From positions 1-64,000 of the forward strand of contig NZ_CP071869.1 of NCBI RefSeq assembly GCF_017569185.1: a DNA stretch of 64,000 nucleotides. The letters run 5' to 3'. Position numbers and translations under genes: made by a program. Position 1 is the first letter of the stretch; every line of letters begins with the position of its first letter. Source of the stretch: Polaribacter cellanae. Lineage in GTDB: Bacteria; Bacteroidota; Bacteroidia; Flavobacteriales; Flavobacteriaceae. The notes below the pieces were generated by a model. It was given only the letters and a program-made list of their open reading frames with translations, ran no database searches and was not told the DNA's origin. Shown here one piece after another: positions 1 to 6,773 of this stretch.

Positions 1-1428
1 ATGACTATAAATGCTGACTCTGTTTGGAACGAATGCCTATCTTTTATAAAAGATAATATAAAACCTCAGGCATACAAGACATGGTTCGAACCAATAAAGC
101 CTGTAAAATTATCAGGAGAAGCATTAACCATACAAGTACCTAGTAAGTTTTTTTATGAATGGTTAGAAGAGCATTATATTAAATTATTACGTGTTGCGTT
201 GGTAAGGCAATTAGGAAACGATGCAAAACTAATTTACGATGTAAAAATGGAAAATAACTATAGCAGCAATCGACCGCAAATAGTTAAAATTCCAAGTTCT
301 AATAGAGATCCATTAAAACCACAAAAAGTTACAGTTCCTTTAGAATCTAATAAGAGAGAATTAAGAAATCCGTTTGTAATTCCAGGTTTACAGAAGGTAA
401 AAATAGAATCTCAATTAAACCCTAATTACAGCTTTGTTAATTTTATTGAAGGAGATTCTAACAGATTGGCACGTTCTGCAGGAATGGCTGTTGCCAACAA
501 ACCTGGTGGAACCTCATTTAATCCACTCTTAATTTATGGTGGAGTTGGTTTAGGTAAAACACATTTAGCGCACGCAATTGGTGTAGATATTAAAGACAAA
601 TACCCAGATAAAACGGTTTTATATATTTCTTCGGAAAAATTTACACAACAATTTATAGATTCTGTAAAGTCGAACACCAGAAACGATTTTATTCATTTCT
701 ATCAAATGATAGATGTTTTAATTATTGATGATGTTCAGTTTTTATCCGGAAAAGCAGGTACACAAGATGTATTCTTCCATATTTTTAACCATTTACACCA
801 AAATGGAAAGCAAGTAATTTTAACTTCAGACAAAGCTCCTGTAGATATGCAAGATATCGAACAGCGATTGTTATCTCGTTTTAAATGGGGATTGTCTGCA
901 GAATTACAAGCACCAGATTACGAAACAAGAATTTCTATTTTACAAAATAAATTGTATAGAGATGGTGTAGAAATGCCAGAAGAAATTGTAGAATATATTG
1001 CCAAGAACATTAAATCGAATGTTAGAGAATTGGAAGGCGTAATTATTTCGATGATTGCCCAAGCTTCTTTTAACAGAAGAGAATTTTCTTTAGAATTGGC
1101 AAAACAAATTGTAGATAAATTTGTTAAAAACACAAAAAAGGAAGTTTCTATAGATTACATTCAAAAAGAAGTATCTAAATATTTCGATATGGATGTTGCT
1201 ACTTTGCAATCGAAAACACGAAAAAGACACATTGTGCAAGCAAGACAATTAGCGATGTTTTTTGCAAAAAGATTAACAAAAACCTCATTGGCAAGTATTG
1301 GAAATCAAATAGGGCAAAGAGATCATGCAACTGTTTTGCACGCTTGTAAAACTGTAGATAACTTAACAGAAACCGACAAGCAATTTAGAAAATACGTAGA
1401 CGACTTAACTAAAAAGTTAACATTTTAA
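1..1428 (+). CDS. dnaA: Chromosomal replication initiator DnaA
   Basis: This is the AAA+ initiator that binds DnaA boxes and melts the origin. At 475 aa it is normal length. The N-terminal DnaA_N region (about 1-80) is followed by a short variable linker. The AAA+ core has Walker A GGVGLGKTH at about 180-188 and Walker B VLIIDDVQF at about 239-247. The C-terminal DNA-binding domain carries the signature GQRDHATVLHACKTV near 437-451. The ATG is base 1 of the window, so the window was probably cut at the replicon's conventional start and the upstream regulatory region is not visible. The phosphatase gene follows 40 bases downstream on the same strand. Confidence 0.98.
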   Translation: MTINADSVWNECLSFIKDNIKPQAYKTWFEPIKPVKLSGEALTIQVPSKFFYEWLEEHYIKLLRVALVRQLGNDAKLIYDVKMENNYSSNRPQIVKIPSSNRDPLKPQKVTVPLESNKRELRNPFVIPGLQKVKIESQLNPNYSFVNFIEGDSNRLARSAGMAVANKPGGTSFNPLLIYGGVGLGKTHLAHAIGVDIKDKYPDKTVLYISSEKFTQQFIDSVKSNTRNDFIHFYQMIDVLIIDDVQFLSGKAGTQDVFFHIFNHLHQNGKQVILTSDKAPVDMQDIEQRLLSRFKWGLSAELQAPDYETRISILQNKLYRDGVEMPEEIVEYIAKNIKSNVRELEGVIISMIAQASFNRREFSLELAKQIVDKFVKNTKKEVSIDYIQKEVSKYFDMDVATLQSKTRKRHIVQARQLAMFFAKRLTKTSLASIGNQIGQRDHATVLHACKTVDNLTETDKQFRKYVDDLTKKLTF

Positions 1429-1468
1429 ATTTCGATTTTAAAAAATCATTTTTTTAAATTTTATTCTG

Positions 1469-1918
1469 ATGAAAAAAGTACTTATGGTTTGTTTGGGGAA
1501 TATTTGTCGTTCGCCATTAGCACAAGGTATTTTAGAATCTAAAGTAAATACAGCTGCAGTTTTTGTAGATGCTGCAGGAACAGCAGCATATCATGTTGGT
1601 AATCTGCCAGACGAACGTTCTATTGATGTTGCTCGTAAATACGGAATAGACATTACCAACCAACGAGCAAGAAAATTTACCGTAAAAGATTTCGATACTT
1701 TCGACGTTATTTATGCGATGGATACCAGTAATTACGATAATATTCTTTCATTAGCAAGAAATGTAGAAGACGAACAAAAAGTAAAAATGATTTTAAACGA
1801 ATCGCAGCCTAACGAAAATAACTCTGTTCCAGACCCTTATTATGGAGGAAACCAAGGTTTCGAAAACGTGTATAAAATGTTAGATGAAGCTTGTGAGGTT
1901 ATAGCTGATAATTTGTAA
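1469..1918 (+). CDS. Low-molecular-weight protein tyrosine phosphatase
   Basis: This is a small cytoplasmic phosphatase of 149 aa. The P-loop CLGNICRS (C8 nucleophile, R14) sits at the extreme N-terminus as in the LMW-PTP family, and the general-acid motif DPYY is at about 122-125. The family dephosphorylates phosphotyrosine on proteins such as tyrosine kinases of polysaccharide export, but the substrate here cannot be told. It is co-directional with dnaA and the RsmI-like methylase. Confidence 0.95.
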   Translation: MKKVLMVCLGNICRSPLAQGILESKVNTAAVFVDAAGTAAYHVGNLPDERSIDVARKYGIDITNQRARKFTVKDFDTFDVIYAMDTSNYDNILSLARNVEDEQKVKMILNESQPNENNSVPDPYYGGNQGFENVYKMLDEACEVIADNL

Positions 1919-1919
1919 A

Positions 1920-2085
1920 ATTCGAGAAATTCGTGTCTATCTTTTTTCCCTACAATCATTAGTTAAAATCCGTGAAATCTGTGTCTTTTTTTCTCGTAAA
2001 GACGCAAGTTGTAATGTTATAAAATTTTTGTCTCTGTGTATCTCTACAAATCTCAGTGTAATAATTTATAAAATCTGTATCAAAA
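1920..2085. repeat. Dispersed intergenic repeat (AATCCGTG / AATCTGTG type)
   Basis: The 234-base gap between the phosphatase and the methylase holds no gene. It contains several copies of a short degenerate unit: AAATCCGTGAAATCTGTGTC at 1966-1985, a fragment AAATCTGTATC near 2070, and AAATTCGTGTC-like text near 1930. Related copies occur near 28022-28040 and 36301-36330. This looks like a dispersed intergenic repeat of flavobacterial genomes. Its function is unknown. Confidence 0.5.
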
Positions 2086-2152
2086 ATATTTTTTATTTCT
2101 GTAAATTCGTAAAATTAGTATTAAAAAAAAATCACCTTCAAAAATAATAATA

Positions 2153-2860
2153 ATGATTGGTAAACTCTATTTAATTCCCACAACTTTAGGAGATGCAGTA
2201 GAACCTTTAGAGGTAATGCCACTATCAGTAAAAAAGGTAATAGAAGAAATCGACTATTATATTGTTGAAAACGAAAAATCTGCAAGAAGATTTATCAAGA
2301 AAATTTCTCCAAAAAAATCGCAACCAAGTTTGCATATTATGTTGTTAGATAAATATGCAGAAGAATTAGAAACCACAAAATATTTAGATGTTTGTAAAGA
2401 GGGAATAAATGTTGGTTTACTTTCGGAGGCAGGAGTACCAGCAATTGCAGATCCTGGAGCAAGTATTGTAAGATTGGCACACGTAAAAAACATTAAAGTA
2501 GTTCCTTTAGTAGGGCCTTCTTCTATTTTAATGGCAATGATGAGCTCTGGAATGAATGGGCAAAACTTCGCATTTAATGGCTATATTCCTATTGATAAAA
2601 GCGAAAGAAAAAGAGTAATAAAAGATTTAGAAAAGCTTTCTAAAGATAAAAACCAGTCTCAAATATTTATTGAAACACCTTACAGAAACGAAAAAATGTT
2701 TGCAGATTTAAAAGCAACATTAGCGCCAACAACAAATTTGTGTATTGCTGCAGATATTACCTTACCAACAGAATATATAAAAACAATGTCTGTTCGAAAC
2801 TGGAAACATCACACACCAGATTTACACAAAAAACCTGCTATTTTTATAATTCAGAAGTAA
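2153..2860 (+). CDS. RsmI-like SAM-dependent methyltransferase (tetrapyrrole methylase fold)
   Basis: This 235-aa protein belongs to the tetrapyrrole-methylase superfamily next to RsmI, which methylates the 2'-O of C1402 in 16S rRNA. It has an N-terminal LYLIPTTLGD strand and loop, the motif SEAGVPAIADPG at about 91-102, and GPSSI shortly after. It is shorter than typical RsmI (about 280 aa), and the N-terminal PTxLG motif is a variant of PTPIGN. Bacteroidota often carry this short paralogue in addition to full RsmI, so the exact substrate is uncertain. Confidence 0.85.
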   Translation: MIGKLYLIPTTLGDAVEPLEVMPLSVKKVIEEIDYYIVENEKSARRFIKKISPKKSQPSLHIMLLDKYAEELETTKYLDVCKEGINVGLLSEAGVPAIADPGASIVRLAHVKNIKVVPLVGPSSILMAMMSSGMNGQNFAFNGYIPIDKSERKRVIKDLEKLSKDKNQSQIFIETPYRNEKMFADLKATLAPTTNLCIAADITLPTEYIKTMSVRNWKHHTPDLHKKPAIFIIQK

Positions 2861-2867
2861 TTTTTTT

Positions 2868-2895
2868 TGCTATTTCTATGAAAACAGAAATAGAA
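2868..2895. terminator. Probable bidirectional terminator
   Basis: An inverted repeat CTATTTCT...AGAAATAG with an AT-rich loop lies between two convergent genes. A T-run precedes it and another follows, so it could serve both strands. Confidence 0.5.
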
Positions 2896-2900
2896 CCTTT

Positions 2901-3527
2901 TTAAACTCTCGCTTTTTTATCTGCAATAATACTAGAAACATTATAGCCTCCAAATTTTCTCAAGTAAGATTGAATGGTTGCCCCATAAGCATCAGAAAAA
3001 CATTCTGTTCCTCCACTTCTTAAGAATTTTTTTACATTTCCAGCACCACTTAAATGAGCAGCTGCTAAAATGCCAGACTCTGTAATTTTAATACCATTAA
3101 TAGTTTTTCCAACCGAACGTTTAATGTCTTTTCTTAAAATCCATTTGTTTACCTTACATAAAGCAACAAACGCTTTTTCTTGTAACTCAGGATTTTTTAA
3201 AAAAGCTTGTGTGTTGTAAATTCTAAAACGCTCTAAAGTGGTGCGTCCAAATTGGTATTTTCCTAAATATCCTAAAGTGTTTACAACAGTGTATTTTCCT
3301 TGCGATTCTTTAAAAGCAACTGCTTCTTTAAATGCCATAAAATCTTTAGGAAGGTATAGAATCGAATTATCTACAAGCTTAGGAAAAGCAATTATTCTTG
3401 TTTCTGTGATTTCCTTTTTTGAAACCTCTTTTTTATCAATAGTTGTTGCATTGATAAAAATTAAAACAATACCGAATAAAATGAATTTATTTTTGATAAA
3501 TAATATCTTTCTGTTTTGCGAGCGCAA
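2901..3527 (-). CDS. Lysozyme-like (lytic transglycosylase-fold) exported protein
   Basis: This is a 208-aa protein with one N-terminal hydrophobic segment (about 9-27; signal peptide or anchor). A lysozyme-like domain follows: KESQGKY near 73-79, then LGKYQFG, and LSGAGNVKKFL near 159. This resembles transglycosylase-fold proteins that Flavobacteriaceae annotations often call peptidoglycan-binding. It probably acts on peptidoglycan in the periplasm. The only upstream start in frame is TTG at 3527, and a TAnnTTTG promoter-like element (3525-3532, minus strand) overlaps it, so the start is doubtful. It is convergent with the methylase gene. Confidence 0.7.
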   Translation of the reverse strand: MRSQNRKILFIKNKFILFGIVLIFINATTIDKKEVSKKEITETRIIAFPKLVDNSILYLPKDFMAFKEAVAFKESQGKYTVVNTLGYLGKYQFGRTTLERFRIYNTQAFLKNPELQEKAFVALCKVNKWILRKDIKRSVGKTINGIKITESGILAAAHLSGAGNVKKFLRSGGTECFSDAYGATIQSYLRKFGGYNVSSIIADKKARV

Positions 3528-3576
3528 ATTTACGACTTAATCTATAAGATAATGATTGTTAATGTGTTAAAGTTTA

Positions 3577-4485
3577 TTAAAAATATAGATAATGAAATTT
3601 TATTTGACCTTTGGTGTTAATCTCTAGGGTTGGAGCAGGAATTTTTATGAAATTGACAACAGAAAAGATAGATTGTAAGAATTTCGATTTTGTCTTAATT
3701 TTTGTTAAATCTAAGTCTAAACTTAAATAAAATTGTCTGTAAGGTTCTTGTGGAAAAGGGTTTGATGGTTTTGTTTCTCCATATAACATGCCATTTGCAC
3801 CATAACCAAAAGCAACATTTAACCATTTAGGAAACGAACTTTCTTTGTTAAAAGACCAAATATTGGCAGAAAGCCAATAAGTTTGCCCATTATAATCTTT
3901 TAAAGCCTGTTGTAAATAATTTTTTCCTAACGTGTTTGGACGTTGTTTTGCGAATTCAGTTTGATTGAAAGAGTATTTTACGATAATTCGCTGTTCGTTC
4001 CAAAGTAATTCTTGCCCAATTAACAAACCTGTTCCTGCTGCATTTGCCAAAAGATCACCAGCAGAAGCGCCCCATTCTTTTGAAAAGCCATCTAAAATTT
4101 CTACGGCTGTAAGAAACGTAAATCCGTAAGTAGCACCATAAATAAGTTGATTTTTCTTAGAAACACCAGCCCAATCTAACACTTCCATTCCTACTTTTCC
4201 AACATAATAAGAAGTCATAAAATGCCCGACTTTATCCATTTGCTTCCATTCTGCATTGTCGTTTGTAAAATGAAAACTCGAACGTTCGTAATCTTTATAC
4301 CAAAGTTCGTTTAATGCCATTAAAGAACCAACTGCTAAAACACTCTCTGTAATAATTATGGCATTTCTTCTTTGTTTATTTAAGGTGTCAGATTTTTTTA
4401 GAAAGGTAGAATTTTGAGAAAATCCAGTAGTAGAGCAGAAGAGCAATACAAGGCAAAGACAGTGTTTTTCAATTTTAAAAATCAT
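3577..4485 (-). CDS. DUF2279 family membrane-associated protein
   Basis: This 302-aa protein starts with a signal peptide ending around TTGFSQ (about 24). The middle matches the DUF2279 pattern: MDKVGHFMTSYYVGK, then a hydrophobic stretch, and EILDGFSKEWGASAGDLLANAAG near 151-172. It ends in a long C-terminal half with beta-barrel-like strands and a terminal aromatic residue, which suggests an outer-membrane or envelope location. No biochemical function is known for the family. It starts 4 bases from the remnant acetyltransferase gene on the same strand. Confidence 0.75.
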   Translation of the reverse strand: MIFKIEKHCLCLVLLFCSTTGFSQNSTFLKKSDTLNKQRRNAIIITESVLAVGSLMALNELWYKDYERSSFHFTNDNAEWKQMDKVGHFMTSYYVGKVGMEVLDWAGVSKKNQLIYGATYGFTFLTAVEILDGFSKEWGASAGDLLANAAGTGLLIGQELLWNEQRIIVKYSFNQTEFAKQRPNTLGKNYLQQALKDYNGQTYWLSANIWSFNKESSFPKWLNVAFGYGANGMLYGETKPSNPFPQEPYRQFYLSLDLDLTKIKTKSKFLQSIFSVVNFIKIPAPTLEINTKGQIKFHYLYF

Positions 4486-4489
4486 GCTG

Positions 4490-4970
4490 TTAGTTATCTT
4501 CTAATTTAAAAATTCGATTATGCTCAAAACCTTTGTCTGTTCTTTCTGGTTGAAATACAAAATTATATCTTTCTAATAATACAATTGAAGCTGTATTATC
4601 TTTATGAGTGAAAGCTTCAATAGTTTTTAATTTTATTTTTTGGAATCCGAATTTTAAAACCTCTTTTAGGACTTCACTTATAAAACCCTTTTGTTGAAAA
4701 GCTGGTTTTAACTTATAACCAATTTCAGCAAAATTGTTTTTTAAGGAAATTCTATGTAAAACAATATTTCCAATAATTTCGTTTTTATATTGAAGCAACC
4801 AAAAAATACGATTTTCTTCTTTATAAAGTTTGTCGCAAATTACTATAAAATCTTTCGCTTCATCAAAATTTCGAACTCTTTTTTATAGTTACAAATTTAT
4901 TTATTTCTTTACAAGAGCGTAACTCAAAAATAGCTTTAGTGTTATTAGAATTAGGCTAACGAACTAAAAA
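4490..4970 (-). pseudogene. GNAT acetyltransferase (RimJ/RimL type), frameshifted
   Basis: The intact part (4490-4798, 102 aa) begins in mid-domain: it shows NEIIGNIVLHRI, GYKLKPAFQQKG (acetyl-CoA binding region), ALxKDNxAS-like text and LERYNFV. The same frame stays open upstream to a TAA near 4883 without a start, adding VRNFDEAKDFIVICDKLY. The preceding part of the domain (NTKAIFELRSCKEINKF) is readable in another frame across a run of six T on the plus strand near 4878-4884, with a further stop near 4957. The gene has therefore lost its reading frame and N-terminus. It was a ribosomal-protein-acetyltransferase-like GNAT and marks the left edge of the accessory island. Confidence 0.75.
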
Positions 4971-4974
4971 GCCT

Positions 4975-5306
4975 TTCTAATTTTAATATTAGAAAAGTTT
5001 TAAAGTTTAATTTTATTATTAGTTTTCTTGTAGTTTTTATTACATAGTTAAAAATAAAACATAATTTTACTGCGACTTAGATTATTAAAATCAAAGAAAA
5101 AATCGACCATTTTACTTTATGAATGTAAAAAAAAACACGAAACCAAGTTGTAAATAAAATAAAATAATTAGATAAAAATTAGAAACAATACTATTGGTCT
5201 CATTACATTTTTCGGTTCGATAATTTGTGCTATCTTATCTATAGCACTTTCATTTAAACTGGAAATTGGTAGGGGTGAAGATTATAATCATTAAAAAAAC
5301 ATTAAA
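4975..5306. other. AT-rich gene-free stretch
   Basis: I see no convincing gene here. One 34-codon hydrophobic frame (5190-5294) has no usual start codon and may be the tail of a decayed membrane protein. The rest is A/T-rich intergenic sequence leading into the promoter at 5307-5356. Confidence 0.4.
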
Positions 5307-5356
5307 TTTTATTTAGATTATATTAACATAATATTTAGATTATTTTAGTAGATTTG
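5307..5356 (+). promoter_or_regulatory. Promoter of the first HCxxC protein, duplicated at 17103-17152
   Basis: This 50-base block matches 17103-17152 at 46 of 50 positions without gaps. It ends in TAGATTTG (5349-5356), which fits the Bacteroidota -7 element TAnnTTTG. It holds two copies of ATTTAGATTAT (about 5311 and 5332) around ATTAACATAAT, a possible regulator site. The ATG follows only 6 bases after the -7 element, so the message would be almost leaderless. Confidence 0.7.
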
Positions 5357-5362
5357 CATTTG

Positions 5363-5671
5363 ATGAAAAATGGTCGTCTAAAAAATAGTATCACTTATCT
5401 ACTTCTTGTCCTTTTCATTTCAATGAAAGTGGCAGGATTTCATCTGTTGACCCATACAAATGACAAAGACCACACAATTCATTGTACTATTTGTGACCAT
5501 GCCATTACAAATAACTTAACTCCAGTACTTACTCCTGATTCACAGGATTTCACAATAGAAAATACTGAACCAATTGTTCAGAGAGAGATAACTAAAAACT
5601 ACAATTTTATTATCTCAAGTACTATTGCTGCAAATCAGCTCTTTTCGCGTCCCCCTCCATTTTTACTATAA
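5363..5671 (+). CDS. Small single-span membrane protein with HCxxC motif (copy 1)
   Basis: This 102-aa protein starts at ATG 5363, because the in-frame TTG at 5354 lies inside the promoter element. It has one N-terminal membrane segment (about 10-25), then a His/Asp/Lys-rich stretch ending in HCTICDHAI (about 41-49). It ends in LFSRPPPFLL. The paralogue at 17158-17466 conserves the same features: KNG-LKNSIT at the start, HCTICxHAI and the RPPP tail. The HCxxC with nearby His residues suggests metal binding in the periplasm, as in DUF2946-like proteins next to copper receptors; this is inference. It stands alone in front of the peptide operon. Confidence 0.75.
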   Translation: MKNGRLKNSITYLLLVLFISMKVAGFHLLTHTNDKDHTIHCTICDHAITNNLTPVLTPDSQDFTIENTEPIVQREITKNYNFIISSTIAANQLFSRPPPFLL

Positions 5672-5998
5672 AGAGTTTCATTTACATTTTAGTCTCATTA
5701 AAGAGTTTTCGGACTCAGCAAGTCTCGTTTGGAATAATATTGACTCTAAATGAAGGTGCATTACGTAAATGAGAGATTCGTAACTCCGTCTTTACTCAAC
5801 AAACAAGAGAAAGAGGTTGTGAATTTTAGAACTCTTCCCATACTTCAATTTTGTTTTGATTATCTAATTTGCTTTTACTACGATATACGCATATAGGATA
5901 ATAATCAAATATAGACATTCAAAGAATTTCTATGGAGCTCGTTTATATTTTTTCAATTTATTAAAAGTTTATTTGAAAATTTTAAACGATATCTGTGG
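5672..5998. other. Leader region before the peptide operon
   Basis: I find no recognisable gene. An open frame of 48 codons (5750-5896, ATG start) resembles no family I know and is not called. The region leads into the palindrome at 5999-6014 and could hold the operon promoter, but I see no clean TAnnTTTG element. Confidence 0.4.
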
Positions 5999-6014
5999 TA
6001 GGCATGTATGCCTA
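5999..6014. promoter_or_regulatory. Palindromic operator candidate upstream of the peptide genes
   Basis: TAGGCATGTATGCCTA has perfect 7-base arms with a 2-base centre. It lies 5 bases before the ATG of the 32-aa open frame and 93 bases before the Cys-peptide. The position suits a repressor site for the operon. No binding protein is known. Confidence 0.45.
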
Positions 6015-6019
6015 ATATA

Positions 6020-6118
6020 ATGTTTAACAAACTTAAGAATGTTGCAACAAAAGGGGAAATCGAAAACCTTGTAAATAGAGTAGGTATAACTTTTAAACAC
6101 GACAGTTATGAAAACTAA
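6020..6118 (+). CDS. Possible 32-aa leader ORF overlapping the Cys-peptide start
   Basis: The frame runs from ATG 6020 to TAA 6118 and starts MFNKLKNVATKGEIENL. Its stop overlaps the ATG of the Cys-peptide gene by 11 bases, which would allow translational coupling. The amino-acid composition is protein-like (Lys, Glu and Val rich, no low-complexity tracts). No family is recognised. It could be a second small product, a leader whose translation regulates the next gene, or chance. Confidence 0.4.
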   Translation: MFNKLKNVATKGEIENLVNRVGITFKHDSYEN

Positions 6119-6215
6119 GGAATCTATGATTTCAGAAATTCTAGCTAATAAGGCAAAGCAGTCAAGTGGAAGCACACATTGTAGCAATTGCGGACACTGC
6201 TCTAACACCTTATAG
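6108..6215 (+). CDS. Cys-rich 35-residue peptide, candidate modified-peptide precursor
   Basis: This short gene reads MKTKESMISEILANKAKQ, then SSG, then the tail STHCSNCGHCSNTL. The first part has a leader-like helix with charged and hydrophobic residues. The last 14 residues are a candidate core with three Cys in CxxCxxC spacing plus two His. Length, leader/core layout and position before a hairpin (6227-6254) and a polycistronic set of unusual genes all fit a ribosomally synthesised, post-translationally modified peptide. The CxxCxxC plus His core and the downstream TonB receptor suggest metal binding. No known precursor family is recognised, so function is inference. An unmodified metal-binding small protein is the alternative. 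Confidence 0.65.
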   Translation: MKTKESMISEILANKAKQSSGSTHCSNCGHCSNTL

Positions 6216-6226
6216 TTTCAGAATTA

Positions 6227-6254
6227 TAGCGGTAGGATATTTATCCTATCGCTA
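6227..6254 (+). terminator. Intra-operon hairpin (attenuator or mRNA-processing site)
   Basis: A 12-13 base-pair stem, TAGCGGTAGGAT with ATCCTATCGCTA, has one G-U pair and a loop of 2-4 bases. It starts 12 bases after the peptide stop codon and 38 bases before the next gene. TTTAAAA follows it, so it is a weak terminator at most. Hairpins at this place in peptide operons keep the precursor transcript more abundant than the downstream genes. Confidence 0.7.
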
Positions 6255-6291
6255 TTTAAAACTTAATACAAAAAGTAAAAACCACAAGAAT

Positions 6292-6771
6292 ATGAACCAA
6301 ATTACTGAAGATAAATTAAACAAACTCTTATCCTTCACAGATGAGAATGTGATATCACGATTTATGGATATGTATAATGTTTCAGAAACCGAAGCCCAAG
6401 ATATCCTTTTGGAAACCCTGAAGTTCTTATATATAAGCCAAATCTCGGGGATTTTTATTCCAGATGACCTATTAATCTTAGACGAGATGTGGCACAACTT
6501 TATTTTGTTTACTCCCCTTTACCAAAAATTCAGCATAGAATATTTTAATACGCCCTACTTCCATCATCTTCCTGCTACAAAAGCAGAAAAAACCCAAAGA
6601 AAAGAGGATATGAAAATCAATCCTGACAAGGCAAAAGAAAAATATCTCAAAAAACTGGAATTTCTCTTGTCTACTACTTACGATTATTTCGGAGCGGAAA
6701 CGGTTGAAAAATGGTTTAAAATATATCCAGAAAAATACAGTAAAGAAAATATTAAAAAATTGAGAAAATAA
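6292..6771 (+). CDS. WHxF/HH-motif protein of the peptide operon
   Basis: I place the start at ATG 6292 (MNQITEDKLNK, 159 aa). The longer in-frame start at 6166 lies inside the peptide gene and its extension reads through the hairpin. The protein is mostly helical. It has the motif LDEMWHNFILFTPLYQKF (about 63-80) followed by PYFHHLP (about 88-94). A WHxFI..T..Y..F...HH.P pattern is familiar from bacterial proteins related to the glycine-rich-domain-protein-like family, which has no firm enzymatic role. The paired His residues could bind a metal. Two bases separate it from the next gene, so it is in the same operon. It may modify or carry the Cys-peptide; this is inference. Confidence 0.7.
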   Translation: MNQITEDKLNKLLSFTDENVISRFMDMYNVSETEAQDILLETLKFLYISQISGIFIPDDLLILDEMWHNFILFTPLYQKFSIEYFNTPYFHHLPATKAEKTQRKEDMKINPDKAKEKYLKKLEFLLSTTYDYFGAETVEKWFKIYPEKYSKENIKKLRK

Positions 6772-6773
6772 AA

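Noticed and set aside
5190..5294. 34-codon hydrophobic frame (TIGLITFFGSIICAIL...)
   Set aside because: No normal start codon; at most the tail of a decayed membrane protein.
5750..5896. 48-codon open frame MKVHYVNERFV...
   Set aside because: No homology recognised, no hairpin or coupling to neighbours, and it lies in an AT-rich leader; chance frame is the simpler explanation.
6166..6291. N-terminal extension of the WHxF protein
   Set aside because: It overlaps the Cys-peptide gene and reads through the hairpin; ATG 6292 is the better start.
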